The notes below the pieces were generated by a model that saw only the letters and a list, made by a program, of their open reading frames with translations, did not search any database and had not been told where the DNA came from. Made by a program: the position numbers and the translations under genes. DNA of 64,000 bases from Oscillospiraceae bacterium (GTDB lineage Bacteria; Bacillota; Clostridia; Oscillospirales; CAG-272), in NCBI GenBank assembly GCA_015063845.1, contig SVTJ01000001.1:248001-312000 (forward strand), written 5' to 3'. Of this stretch, positions 10,070 to 18,808 are shown piece after piece (within the stretch, counting starts at the first letter, position 1; each line of letters starts with the position of its first letter).

Positions 10070-10873
10070 TCAAGCTTTAACGTTGTTATTGTAAATGCAA
10101 CAAAGCCCCCTTAGCGTAAGCTCGGGAATATATCGCATTTTGTGTGTGCAAGAAGATATGACCGTTTCGGCATATTCGCCCGTGACGAACACCTCTATGC
10201 CGTCATCTGCCTTCATCTCTTGCGCAAATTTTGAAATAAATCCGTCGATCATCATAGCGTTGCCAAGAACAACGCCAGATCTGACACTCTCTTGTGAATT
10301 TCTGCCGATAGCTCTCGTAGGAGCTGCGGGAGAAACAGTGGGAAGCAGAGCAGTTCCGCCGTGAAGAGCTTTGAGAGAGAGCCCTACGCCTGCCATAATA
10401 CTTCCGCCTATATATTCACCGTTAGCATTTACGGCAAATACTGTCGTAGCCGCGCCCATATCAATAATGACACACGGCAACTTTTTTGTGTTTTCCTTTG
10501 ATTTTATATCGATAACTGCCGCTGCGTTTGCGACAAGGTCAGCACCGAGGTCGGCTGGATTATCTATCTTTATCGGGAAGCCGGTCTTAGTTCCCTTTCC
10601 AACCGCCATAACGCTGACGTCCGCAAGCTTTTTCACTGCAAGCGTCAAAGTATCTGTAAGCTGCGGAACAACGGAAGACAAAATGCAAGCATCGATATCA
10701 GTCCGTGAAATTCCGTTATAGCCAAGCAGACCGTTTATCCAAAAAGCGTATTCATCGGAGGTCCTTTCAAGGTCGGCCGATATCTTGAAGCTGTCAACAA
10801 GCATATCAACGTCGTGCTTATCAAACAATCCAAAGCTTATTTCGGAATTATCGATCTCAACTGCAAGCAACAT
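10070..10873 (-). CDS. coaX: CoaX-family (type III pantothenate kinase-like) protein, diverged
   Basis: Member of the acetate/sugar kinase-fold family that phosphorylates pantothenate in CoA synthesis. At 267 aa it has family length, with IIDMGAATT (phosphate 2 region), GFPIKIDNPADLGADLVAN (substrate region) and GGSIMAGVGLSLKAL. The first phosphate motif, usually DxGNTN, here reads EIDNSE (residues 6-11): the catalytic Asp is Glu and the Gly is Asp. It may be a functional variant, a second CoaX paralogue or a non-kinase sensor. It sits between ilvC and the ECF transporter, linking CoA and branched-chain metabolism. Start ATG follows AAAGGAGGTAGGGTC. Confidence 0.8.
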   Translation of the reverse strand: MLLAVEIDNSEISFGLFDKHDVDMLVDSFKISADLERTSDEYAFWINGLLGYNGISRTDIDACILSSVVPQLTDTLTLAVKKLADVSVMAVGKGTKTGFPIKIDNPADLGADLVANAAAVIDIKSKENTKKLPCVIIDMGAATTVFAVNANGEYIGGSIMAGVGLSLKALHGGTALLPTVSPAAPTRAIGRNSQESVRSGVVLGNAMMIDGFISKFAQEMKADDGIEVFVTGEYAETVISSCTHKMRYIPELTLRGLCCIYNNNVKA

Positions 10874-10895
10874 GACCCTACCTCCTTTTCTTTAC

Positions 10896-10924
10896 TCGGG
10901 AAACTCCGCATGGGAGTTTCCCGA
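10896..10924 (-). other. Strong hairpin between ilvC and coaX
   Basis: Perfect 12-bp stem (TCGGGAAACTCC pairing GGAGTTTCCCGA) with a 5-nt loop in the ilvC-coaX gap, without a U-run. Probably lets ilvC be expressed or stabilised more than the downstream genes. Confidence 0.6.
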
Positions 10925-10943
10925 TAATGCGTAATTATCTAAA

Positions 10944-11954
10944 TTACTTCTTGAGCCAGCTCATCATCTGACGAAGCTCTGCGCCCGTCTGCTCAAGCTG
11001 ATGCTCGCTCTCCTTGCGACGAGTTGCAAGGAATTTAGCCTTTCTTCCTGCGGAGAACTCCTGCATAAACTCGGAAGCGAAAGTACCGTTCTGGATCTCC
11101 TCAAGAACCTTCTTCATCTCCTTACGTGTCTCCTCGGTGATAAGTCTCTTACCTGTTCTGTAGTCACCGTACTCAGCGGTGTTGGATATAGAGTATCTCA
11201 TCATTGCGAAGCCGCCGTTGTTGATAAGGTCAACGATAAGCTTCATCTCGTGGATACACTCAAAGTAAGCCATCTCGGGCTCGTAGCCTGCCTCAACGAG
11301 AGTGTCAAAGCCTGCCTTCATAAGCTCTGTAACACCGCCGCAAAGAACTGCCTGCTCACCGAAGAGGTCGGTCTCAGTCTCTTCTCTGAAGCTTGTCTCA
11401 AGAATACCTGCTCTGCCTGCACCGATACCAGAAGCATATGCAAGAGCATATTCCTTAGCCTTGCCAGTGTAGTCCTGATGGATAGCGATCAGGCTGGGTA
11501 CTCCCTTACCCTCCTGATACTGGCTTCTTACTGTGTGTCCGGGGCCCTTGGGAGCTACCATAATAACGTCAATGTTCTTAGCGGGCTGAATAAAGTTGAA
11601 GTGGATATTGAAGCCGTGAGCGAACATAAGAACGTCGCCGTCCTTCATGTAAGGAGCTACCTGCTTGTTGTAAATATCAGCAGCGAGCTCATCGGGAACG
11701 AGCATCATAACGATGTCAGCAGCCTTAGCAGCGTCCTCAACTTCCATAACCTTGAAGTTGGAATGAGTAGCAGCGAAGTCAGCAGCCTTCTGCCAATGTC
11801 CGCTTCCCTTGCGAAGTCCGACTACAACGTTGCAGCCGCTCTCAGCGAGGTTCATGGAGTGCGCGTGTCCCTGGCTACCAAAGCCGATAACTGCTATGGT
11901 CTTGCCGTCGAGCAAGGAAATGTTACAATCCGAATCATAGTACTTGGTGATCAT
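10944..11954 (-). CDS. ilvC: Ketol-acid reductoisomerase
   Basis: Isomerises and reduces acetolactate and acetohydroxybutyrate with NAD(P)H and magnesium. The 336-aa protein is the short class I type. The Rossmann motif [17 protein letters not shown] lies near residues 24-40 and is followed by the cofactor loop [11 protein letters not shown], whose Arg/Ser pattern suggests [13 protein letters not shown] and the acidic metal-binding helices ([19 protein letters not shown]) are present. A strong hairpin follows the gene. Confidence 0.97.
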   Translation of the reverse strand: MITKYYDSDCNISLLDGKTIAVIGFGSQGHAHSMNLAESGCNVVVGLRKGSGHWQKAADFAATHSNFKVMEVEDAAKAADIVMMLVPDELAADIYNKQVAPYMKDGDVLMFAHGFNIHFNFIQPAKNIDVIMVAPKGPGHTVRSQYQEGKGVPSLIAIHQDYTGKAKEYALAYASGIGAGRAGILETSFREETETDLFGEQAVLCGGVTELMKAGFDTLVEAGYEPEMAYFECIHEMKLIVDLINNGGFAMMRYSISNTAEYGDYRTGKRLITEETRKEMKKVLEEIQNGTFASEFMQEFSAGRKAKFLATRRKESEHQLEQTGAELRQMMSWLKK

Positions 11955-12006
11955 TTTTTTAATCTCCTTTAAAAAATTTTAATTATTTCAAATAGCCGCT
12001 ATACGG

Positions 12007-12504
12007 TTAATTTAAATCATACGTAACGTCGCCGCGTTCCATTGCTATCGCGCCCGAACGACACATCTCTATCATCTTGAACTCCGAGATGGCATCAAGG
12101 AAATCGTCGATGATCTGAGAAGATGCCGCAAGTTCCGCGATAAGGCAACCAGATGTAATATCAACGGCACTCGCGCCGAACTTTTTGATTATCTCAATGA
12201 GCTTGTCCGTATCGGCGTTTTGCGTTGACACCTTAACGAGCAAAAGCTCTTGTATGATGCTGAACGTAGGCTCGACCGAGAATATCATCTTTGTTTCAAC
12301 GAGCTTTGCCGTCTGCTTCATTATCTGACTGAAGTTCTTTTGGTCACCCGTTGTCATGATAGTTATTCTCGAAATACGAGGATTTTCCGTAGAGGAAACA
12401 GTCAGCGAATCAATATTAAAGCCTCTCTGCATAAAAAGTGAACTTACTCTTGCAAGAACACCCGCGTTGTTTTCAACGAGAAGCACCATGCATTGCTTTT
12501 TCAT
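12007..12504 (-). CDS. ilvN: Acetolactate synthase, small regulatory subunit
   Basis: 165-aa regulatory partner of IlvB. The N-terminal ACT domain (LVENNAGVLARVSSLFMQRGFNIDSLTV) binds valine or another branched-chain effector; the C-terminal half (ACT-like, about residues 80-160) contacts the catalytic subunit. It begins 12 nt after the ilvB stop and is followed by ilvC after 52 nt. Confidence 0.95.
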   Translation of the reverse strand: MKKQCMVLLVENNAGVLARVSSLFMQRGFNIDSLTVSSTENPRISRITIMTTGDQKNFSQIMKQTAKLVETKMIFSVEPTFSIIQELLLVKVSTQNADTDKLIEIIKKFGASAVDITSGCLIAELAASSQIIDDFLDAISEFKMIEMCRSGAIAMERGDVTYDLN

Positions 12505-12516
12505 CAGTCTTCCTCC

Positions 12517-14175
12517 TTACTTGAATATGGTATCGTGTACCGTACCGCCTGCGGGTATCATGGGAAGTACCTTTTCTTCACGGTCGATAACACATTCGAT
12601 CCATACAGGTCCGCAAGACTTTACAGCCTCTCTCATAGCAGCCTCAAACTCAGCGGGAGTTTCACAGTGGAAGCCCTTGCCGCCAAATCCTTCTACTACC
12701 TTTACGTAATCGGTTACGCGCTCAGGCTCACTTGATGCAAATCTGCGTCCGTAGAACACGCCCTGCCACTGTCTTACCATACCGAGAACAGCATTATTAA
12801 GTATAACGGTAATTACGGGAAGCTTATAGCTTACTGCCGTGCACACCTCATTCATATTCATATGGAACGAGCCGTCACTTGTAAAGTGAATTACCGGCTT
12901 GTCGGGATGCGCTGTCTGCGCGCCGAGAGCAGCTCCGTAACCGTAACCCATAGTACCGAGACCGCCACTTGTCAAAAAGTTCTTGGGGTGAACGTGGTGA
13001 ATAAACTGCGCCGCCCACATCTGATGCTGACCGACATCGGTTACGTATATAGCATCCTCGCCTGCTATCTCACAAGCCTTGCCGATAACGTAGTGTGGCT
13101 TAAGCTCAGTATCACTGTCGGTGGGAACATAATCGTCCTTTTTCCACTCGGATATCTGTGCCGACCACGCATCGTGCTTCGCGGGCTTTATGTGCTTCAT
13201 CAGCTCGGTCAATACCCTCTTAACGTCGCCGACAATACTGTAATCTGCGGTAACGTTCTTACCTATCTCACCCGGATCTATATCGATGTGAACTATCTTT
13301 GCATTATGACCGAACTTTTCGGTGTTAAGTGCAACACGGTCACTAAAACGCGTACCGATCGCTATCATAACGTCAGCTCTGTTTGCCGCACAGTTTGCAG
13401 AATAACAGCCGTGCATTCCCATAAGACCGAGATTGTTCTTTTCTCCATAGCCGAGAACGCCTGCCGCCATAAGCGTATATGCCGCGGGGATGTCAGCTGT
13501 ATTGATAAGAGCTCTAAGCTCATCAGATGCCTCGGATATACGTACACCGCCACCAAAGTATATGAACGGACGCTCTGATCTGTTTATAAGATCAGCTATC
13601 TCCTCAATGTCACCGACTATCTTGTCCTTTGCGGGGATCTCGACAGCGGGCATGGGAACGTACGTTGTCTTATTTGCTGTCACGTCCTTAGGAATATCTA
13701 TAAGCACGGGACCCGGACGTCCGCTTGCAGCTATCCTGAATGCTTCACGAACAGTATCGGCAAGGTCTTCGACCTTTCTGACAACGAAGTTATGCTTTGT
13801 GATAGGCATCGTAATACCTGCTATGTAAACCTCCTGGAAGCTATCGCATCCAATAAGAGGCGTGGATACGTTACCCGTTATGGCAACGAGAGGAACGCTG
13901 TCCATATATGCTGTTGCTATACCCGTAACAAGGTTGGTAGCACCTGGGCCGCTTGTAGCAATAACCACTCCGGTTTTTCCCGTTGATCTCGCATATCCGT
14001 CAGCGGCGTGCGCTGCGCCCTGCTCGTGAGCAGTCATTGTGTGATGGATCTTGTCGCTGTATTTATAAAGCGCATCGTAAATGTTCAACACCGCTCCTCC
14101 GGGATAACCGAATACGGTATCAACGCCCTGCTCGAGCAAAACGTTTACGAGTATTTCCGAACCGTTTAAAATCAT
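12517..14175 (-). CDS. ilvB: Acetolactate synthase, large catalytic subunit
   Basis: TPP-dependent condensation of pyruvate with pyruvate or 2-oxobutyrate, the first common step for Val/Leu and Ile. The 552-aa protein has the N-terminal PYR domain (GYPGGAVLNIYDAL, catalytic Glu in AHEQGAAHAADGYAR), the central FAD domain, and the TPP motif starting SDGSFHMNMNE and ending NNAVLGMVRQWQ; the usual GDG is SDG here. First gene of the superoperon, directly behind the Leu T-box leader. Confidence 0.97.
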   Translation of the reverse strand: MILNGSEILVNVLLEQGVDTVFGYPGGAVLNIYDALYKYSDKIHHTMTAHEQGAAHAADGYARSTGKTGVVIATSGPGATNLVTGIATAYMDSVPLVAITGNVSTPLIGCDSFQEVYIAGITMPITKHNFVVRKVEDLADTVREAFRIAASGRPGPVLIDIPKDVTANKTTYVPMPAVEIPAKDKIVGDIEEIADLINRSERPFIYFGGGVRISEASDELRALINTADIPAAYTLMAAGVLGYGEKNNLGLMGMHGCYSANCAANRADVMIAIGTRFSDRVALNTEKFGHNAKIVHIDIDPGEIGKNVTADYSIVGDVKRVLTELMKHIKPAKHDAWSAQISEWKKDDYVPTDSDTELKPHYVIGKACEIAGEDAIYVTDVGQHQMWAAQFIHHVHPKNFLTSGGLGTMGYGYGAALGAQTAHPDKPVIHFTSDGSFHMNMNEVCTAVSYKLPVITVILNNAVLGMVRQWQGVFYGRRFASSEPERVTDYVKVVEGFGGKGFHCETPAEFEAAMREAVKSCGPVWIECVIDREEKVLPMIPAGGTVHDTIFK

Positions 14176-14213
14176 TGTAACTCCTTTTTATGTATGTATT
14201 TTGTAAAATTATC

Positions 14214-14500
14214 AAAAAAGACCTTTATCTCTACGTTTAAAGAGACAAAGGTCAAAAACTCTCTGCGGTACCACTCTTATTGCAATAATGCCACTCATGT
14301 CCCACCCAATAGTGCGACTGTCCAAGATAACGGAGACACACCGTCCGCGCCTACACAACCGACAATCGGTCTTCAAGCGGAAGCTCGGGGAGGAGTTTCA
14401 TATGCTCACGCTACCGATTCACATCATCCATCGGCTTTCTGCAAACGCTGTACACACTACTGATTCCCTTTAAACGCCTTAAAGTTCATTAAAAAATATT
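14214..14500 (-). ncRNA. T-box leader of the ilv-leu operon, probable Leu (CUC) specifier
   Basis: Transcription-attenuation leader sensing uncharged tRNA. The T-box antiterminator sequence AGAGTGGTACCGCAGAG is at about 14262-14278 and is followed by a terminator (stem arms 14220-14232 and 14241-14253, U-run 14214-14219). Stem I has the distal GATG loop between GCCGAT and ATCGGT. Aligning its specifier side with the two other T-boxes of the window gives CUC, a leucine codon, followed by C. The matching tRNA-Leu(GAG) gene is at 39680-39763. Specifier assignment is my inference; the T-box itself is clear. Confidence 0.92.
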
Positions 14501-14506
14501 GTAGTA

Positions 14507-14535
14507 ATTTTATCACGAAAAGATACCTTTGTCAA
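14507..14535 (-). promoter_or_regulatory. ilvB operon promoter
   Basis: Minus-strand -35 TTGACA (14530-14535), 17-bp spacer, -10 TAAAAT (14507-14512), placing +1 at the 5' end of the T-box. Positions 14536-14641 between this promoter and ridA hold nothing else that I recognise. Confidence 0.85.
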
Positions 14536-14641
14536 GGGAAATGCAAAATCTTTTATATTTTGATGTATTTTACACAAATTTCAAAAAACTATTATTATTT
14601 TTTGTGGCATCATAACGATGAATACAAAATATATTATATAA

Positions 14642-15013
14642 TCAAAGCTCCGCGATAACCTCAACCTCAACGAGAACGTTTTTCGGTAACTGCTTTGCCG
14701 CAACGCAAGAACGTGCGGGCTTTGAAGTAAAATACTTGCCGTAAACCTCGTTAAATGCCGCAAAATCCACCATATCGGAAAGGAAGCAAACCGTCTTTAC
14801 AGCCTTATCTATCGACGTTCCCGCAGCCTCAAGGACCGCACAAAGATTCTTGCACACCTGCTCGGTCTGACCTTCGATCGTTGTCGCTTCGACAGCGCCG
14901 CTCGTGGGGTTGATAGCTATCTGTCCCGATGTAAAAACAAAACCGCCAGCCTTGATCGCCTGCGTATAAGGTCCTATTGCGTCGGGTGCGTTTTTAGTGT
15001 AAATCTTTTCCAT
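14642..15013 (-). CDS. ridA: RidA family 2-iminobutanoate/2-iminopropanoate deaminase
   Basis: Hydrolyses reactive enamine/imine intermediates released by PLP enzymes such as IlvA, protecting other PLP enzymes. 123 aa, the usual RidA/YjgF length. GPYTQAIKAGGFVFTSGQI and the catalytic-arginine segment SKPARSCVAAKQLPKN with EVEVIAEL at the C terminus are diagnostic. The start at 15013 is fixed by AAAGGAGATACGTT; that ribosome site overlaps the ilvA stop, giving a tight ilvA-ridA operon, exactly the enzyme whose by-product RidA removes. Confidence 0.95.
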   Translation of the reverse strand: MEKIYTKNAPDAIGPYTQAIKAGGFVFTSGQIAINPTSGAVEATTIEGQTEQVCKNLCAVLEAAGTSIDKAVKTVCFLSDMVDFAAFNEVYGKYFTSKPARSCVAAKQLPKNVLVEVEVIAEL

Positions 15014-15026
15014 AACGTATCTCCTT

Positions 15027-16223
15027 TTAGTCAACAAGTCTGAAGCCCTCTTCAACAAGCGCTCCTCTTATCTTTTCAATATGCTCGTAATTTCTCGTCT
15101 CAAGAACAAGACGCAGGAAGCAACCGTTGATATCAGCTGTCTCGCTTGCTCTCTCATGGTGAACGGATATAACATTTGCGCCAAGAGCCGCAATGATGGT
15201 CGAAACCGTCTGGAGCTGACCGGGCTTATCCATAAGCTCGATACAAAGGTTACAAGTCCTACCAGAGTTGAGAAGTCCGCGCTCAATAACACGGGAAAGA
15301 ATGGTAACGTCGATGTTACCGCCCGATATAACGCAGACAACGTTCTTACCCTCCATAGGTATCTTGTCAGCCATAACGGCAGCAACCGAAACAGCACCTG
15401 CGCCCTCAGCTATCATTTTATGCTGCTCGATAAGCGCAAGAATAGCGGATGAGATCTCGTCCTCGGTAACCGTAAATATCTCGTCAACGTACTTGGAGCA
15501 AAGCTCGAAAGTGTTAGCCCCTGGTTCTTTTACAGCAATACCGTCGGCGATGGTCGATACCGATTTAAGTCTTTCTATCTTTCCGTCCTTTACGGAGTTG
15601 AACATACTCGGCGCTCCCGCCGCCTGAACACCGTACACCTTGACGTTAGGATTAAGATGCTTTACAACATAAGCGATACCCGAGATAAGTCCGCCACCGC
15701 CTATCGGCACTACGACTGCGTCGATATTCTTCATCTCATTGAGTATTTCAAGCCCTATCGTTCCCTGACCAGCGATAACGTTATCGTCATCAAACGGATG
15801 AACGAAGGTATATCCCATCTCATCACGAAGCTTGAGCGCGTGCTTGTAGGCATCATCGTAAACGCCCTTTACCATAACCACTTCCGCGCCATAGCTCTTT
15901 GTTGCCTCGACCTTCGATATAGGCGCACCGTCGGGCAAGCAAATAATAGACTTTATGCCATACTTCTGAGAAGCAAGCGCAACCCCCTGGGCGTGGTTGC
16001 CCGCGGAGCACGCGATAACTCCCCTTGCCTTTTCCTCATCGGTAAGCTGAGATATCATATATCCAGCGCCTCTTACCTTAAAAGAACCCGTTACCTGCAA
16101 GTTCTCCGTCTTGAGGAAAACGTTATTCTTCTTGCTTATCTTGGGTGACGGAATAAGAGAAGTCTCTCTGACCACGTCCTTAAGTACAAACGCCGCATGA
16201 TAAACCTTGTCAAGTGTCAACAT
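15027..16223 (-). CDS. ilvA: Threonine ammonia-lyase (threonine deaminase) with ACT domain
   Basis: PLP enzyme converting threonine to 2-oxobutyrate, the entry into isoleucine synthesis. 398 aa: catalytic fold-type II domain with PLP lysine in TGSFKVRGA (about residue 54), glycine loop SAGNHAQGVA and GGGGLISG, then a single C-terminal ACT domain (NLCIELMDKPGQLQTVSTIIAALGAN region). This short one-ACT form resembles TdcB-plus-ACT enzymes. The Ile-type T-box in front supports a biosynthetic role. ATG 16223 is chosen over an upstream TTG that overlaps the leader. Confidence 0.93.
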   Translation of the reverse strand: MLTLDKVYHAAFVLKDVVRETSLIPSPKISKKNNVFLKTENLQVTGSFKVRGAGYMISQLTDEEKARGVIACSAGNHAQGVALASQKYGIKSIICLPDGAPISKVEATKSYGAEVVMVKGVYDDAYKHALKLRDEMGYTFVHPFDDDNVIAGQGTIGLEILNEMKNIDAVVVPIGGGGLISGIAYVVKHLNPNVKVYGVQAAGAPSMFNSVKDGKIERLKSVSTIADGIAVKEPGANTFELCSKYVDEIFTVTEDEISSAILALIEQHKMIAEGAGAVSVAAVMADKIPMEGKNVVCVISGGNIDVTILSRVIERGLLNSGRTCNLCIELMDKPGQLQTVSTIIAALGANVISVHHERASETADINGCFLRLVLETRNYEHIEKIRGALVEEGFRLVD

Positions 16224-16242
16224 TTCAATAAACCTCACATTC

Positions 16243-16500
16243 AAAAAATAAACCTTCGTCTCCTATAATCAAAGAGACGAAGGTAAAAAACTTTCGCGGT
16301 ACCACTCTTTTTGTCTTTCGACCACTCACGTACAAATATACGTTACCCTTTAACGCAGGAATACGCACCGTTCTACCTGTTCGAGACCGAACTCTCATCG
16401 GTGAGCTCCGAGGTGATTTAGAATCTACGGGGATGCTACCGTTTCGCACCAAACAACGGCTCTCTGAAGCGCCCATACACTCCGCTCCTCTTCAACGCAT
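16243..16500 (-). ncRNA. T-box leader of ilvA-ridA, probable Ile (AUC) specifier
   Basis: Antiterminator sequence AGAGTGGTACCGCGAAAG (around 16291-16308), terminator stem ACCTTCGTCTC/GAGACGAAGGT (16252-16262 and 16274-16284) with a U-rich run at 16243-16250. Stem I has AGCCGTT/AACGGT closing a loop with GGTG. The specifier region reads TAAATCACC, giving AUC plus a purine. This fits isoleucine control of threonine deaminase. Confidence 0.93.
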
Positions 16501-16506
16501 ATTAGT

Positions 16507-16535
16507 ATAATACTCCATTTTTGTTGATTTGTCAA
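16507..16535 (-). promoter_or_regulatory. ilvA promoter
   Basis: Minus-strand -35 TTGACA (16530-16535), 17 bp, -10 TATTAT (16507-16512), just upstream of the T-box. Confidence 0.85.
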
Positions 16536-16583
16536 TAGAATTTTTATATTTTTTTGCGCTTTTCGCCTTTAAATTGCTTAAAT

Positions 16584-18797
16584 CTACTTAAATTGTCTCA
16601 ATCTTTCACAAGCTTCCTCGGCATTGAGCCTGTCAGCAGCGTACGCAAGGCGCAAAAGCTCTCCGGGAACGTACTCATCGTACTTTTCAAAGGACGGCAA
16701 CTCCTTTGGACTTACAAGCGACAGTGGATTCGGAACGTTATTGCCAAAATAAGCTTTCATTGCTCTTATAAATCCATTCTCGTCCGACTTTTCCATTCTA
16801 AAGGTCATATAATAGCAACCTTCAAAATCCATACCTGAGATTCCAAGCGTTGGAGCTATCGCGCTTATCATTTTTCGCATAGTCCTGAAAGAGCGAGTAC
16901 CCAGCCACGGAAACAGACAGTAGGTATATCCGCCAAGATGGACGAGATTTTTCTCCCCCATTCCGGTGCGCTTTACTACCTCTCTCGCGACTCTCAATCT
17001 TTCAACTGCGTTTTCTTTGAGATAAGGATACACAGTCTCCTCTGTAAGTACTCTTCTCATACGCTCAAGTATTTTTGTATGGACCTCTCCAAACTCACCC
17101 GGCCAAGATATCTCCATCTTGCCCTCAACGCCCTTGACGTACACAAGACGACGTCCTACGTCTGTCTCAAGCACCTCCCATACTTTGCCCGCAAGCGCAA
17201 AGCGGTCGCCTACGGGAGGAGGTGTCGTGATAGTTCCTATCTCCTCGGACTCACATCTTACCGTAAAATCCTCGCTGTCGTTAAACACCGCGTAAAATTT
17301 ATAGCTATTGAGCAATCTTTCAGCCGCAAGTCCAACGATAAGCCCCTTCTCTTCCGTCATCTCCAAAAGCTCGTGGTTGAGCATCGATACAAGCAGCTGC
17401 TTATAGCTTTCCTTTGAAACATCTCTGAATGGCGGCAGCGATAGCACCATCTCGGCAAGCTTTGCAGCGCTGAGCTCACCCATAGCGGCAAGCGTGCTTA
17501 GTGTTTGATGAAACAAAAGACTGTATGGCTGTTTCTTCCACGAAGGCGGCTCTATAAAGCGTTCCTCTATATACAGCTGTACGATAGCTATGGCTCTCAC
17601 AAGTCCCCACGGAATAAGCTGAGGAAGTGGAGCGTTTGGCAAGGGCTCTTCTTCGCGGAATACCATCATCATCTCGGGCGGCTGTCCGCGTCTGCCCGAA
17701 CGGCCGAGCCTTTGCAAAAATGCCGAAACGGAATTAGGCGCGTCGACCTGAACGATGCGTTCAAGTCGTCCTATATCTATACCGAGCTCCATCGTCACAG
17801 TGGCGCAAGTGACCGCCATAATATCCTCATCGCGCATCTTCATCTCCGCTTCCTCACGCAAAGCTGCGGAAAGATTGCCATGATGAATAAGAAAGACGTC
17901 CTTGTCTCCTCTTTTTCTCGCTATCTGCCTGAGTGTCGCGCAAACGTATTCGGTCTCCTCACGCGAATTCGAGAACACAAGAGATTTTGTGTTTCCCACA
18001 CACTCGTATATATATTCGTATCCTGCGTCAAGCTCCGCTTTCTCCTTGTCGGCATCCTTGTTTTTTGTTTGGTCAAGCTCGCTGTTTTGAATATAAAAGT
18101 GCTCCATACCGAGACGCCATCTTATCTTTTCGGACGGTTGGCTGGATATGTCGGTCTTTCTGTGCGTTCCTGCGCTCAGCCACTGAGCGGCAAGAGACGG
18201 ATTTCCAATGGTCGCGGAAAGCCCTACACGTCTCGGACTTCTTCCTATACTTCGCTCGATACGAGCAAGCTGACATATTATCTGATTTCCTCTATCACTT
18301 CCCATAAGAGTGTGTATCTCGTCAATGACCACGTATTTAAGCTGGGAGAACAGCCTTGGAATATCGTTTGAGCGATTTATCAGCATTGCTTCAAGTGATT
18401 CGGGTGTTATCTGGAGTATCCCCTCGGGACGCTCCAAAAGCTTCTTCTTTTGCGATGCAGCAACATCACCGTGCCAATGCGTTACTTTTATTCCGCTCTC
18501 ATCAAGAAGCTCTTCTATCCTGAAAAACTGGTCATTGATAAGACTTTTCAGCGGAGCAATATAAAGAACCGCAACGCTCTCGGGCGTCTCATTGTAAATA
18601 TCGGTAAGTATAGGAAAAAATGCCGCCTCGGTCTTACCGCTCGCGGTCGATGATGTGAGCAAAAGATTATTATCGGTATTAAAGATACAATCCGCCGCAA
18701 AAAGCTGAACGTCGCGAAGGCTGTCCCATGAATGCGAATATATATATTCCCTTATAAAATCGGGAAATTTCATAAATATTCTATCTGCTTCCGTCAT
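16584..18797 (-). CDS. Superfamily 2 DEAD/DEAH helicase, Lhr/BrxHI-like
   Basis: 737-aa ATP-dependent nucleic-acid helicase. Motif I SSTASGKT (49-56), motif II DEIH (159-162), motif III SAT (194-196) and motif VI QRLGRSGRRG (362-371) are intact, followed by a long C-terminal region with winged-helix-like and Lhr-type segments, as in the BrxHI helicase of type 2 BREX systems. Third gene of an operon: its ribosome site AAGGAG overlaps the stop codon of the BrxD-type ATPase gene 11 nt upstream. Role inferred: DNA remodelling with the ATPase and TerB-domain protein, possibly defence or repair. No nuclease domain noticed. DNA versus RNA substrate is unknown. Confidence 0.85.
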   Translation of the reverse strand: MTEADRIFMKFPDFIREYIYSHSWDSLRDVQLFAADCIFNTDNNLLLTSSTASGKTEAAFFPILTDIYNETPESVAVLYIAPLKSLINDQFFRIEELLDESGIKVTHWHGDVAASQKKKLLERPEGILQITPESLEAMLINRSNDIPRLFSQLKYVVIDEIHTLMGSDRGNQIICQLARIERSIGRSPRRVGLSATIGNPSLAAQWLSAGTHRKTDISSQPSEKIRWRLGMEHFYIQNSELDQTKNKDADKEKAELDAGYEYIYECVGNTKSLVFSNSREETEYVCATLRQIARKRGDKDVFLIHHGNLSAALREEAEMKMRDEDIMAVTCATVTMELGIDIGRLERIVQVDAPNSVSAFLQRLGRSGRRGQPPEMMMVFREEEPLPNAPLPQLIPWGLVRAIAIVQLYIEERFIEPPSWKKQPYSLLFHQTLSTLAAMGELSAAKLAEMVLSLPPFRDVSKESYKQLLVSMLNHELLEMTEEKGLIVGLAAERLLNSYKFYAVFNDSEDFTVRCESEEIGTITTPPPVGDRFALAGKVWEVLETDVGRRLVYVKGVEGKMEISWPGEFGEVHTKILERMRRVLTEETVYPYLKENAVERLRVAREVVKRTGMGEKNLVHLGGYTYCLFPWLGTRSFRTMRKMISAIAPTLGISGMDFEGCYYMTFRMEKSDENGFIRAMKAYFGNNVPNPLSLVSPKELPSFEKYDEYVPGELLRLAYAADRLNAEEACERLRQFK

Positions 18798-18808
18798 ACG
18801 CTTTCTCC

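Noticed and set aside
11001..11972. Plus-strand frame of 323 codons opposite ilvC
   Set aside because: Mirror of the codon pattern of ilvC; no independent signal.
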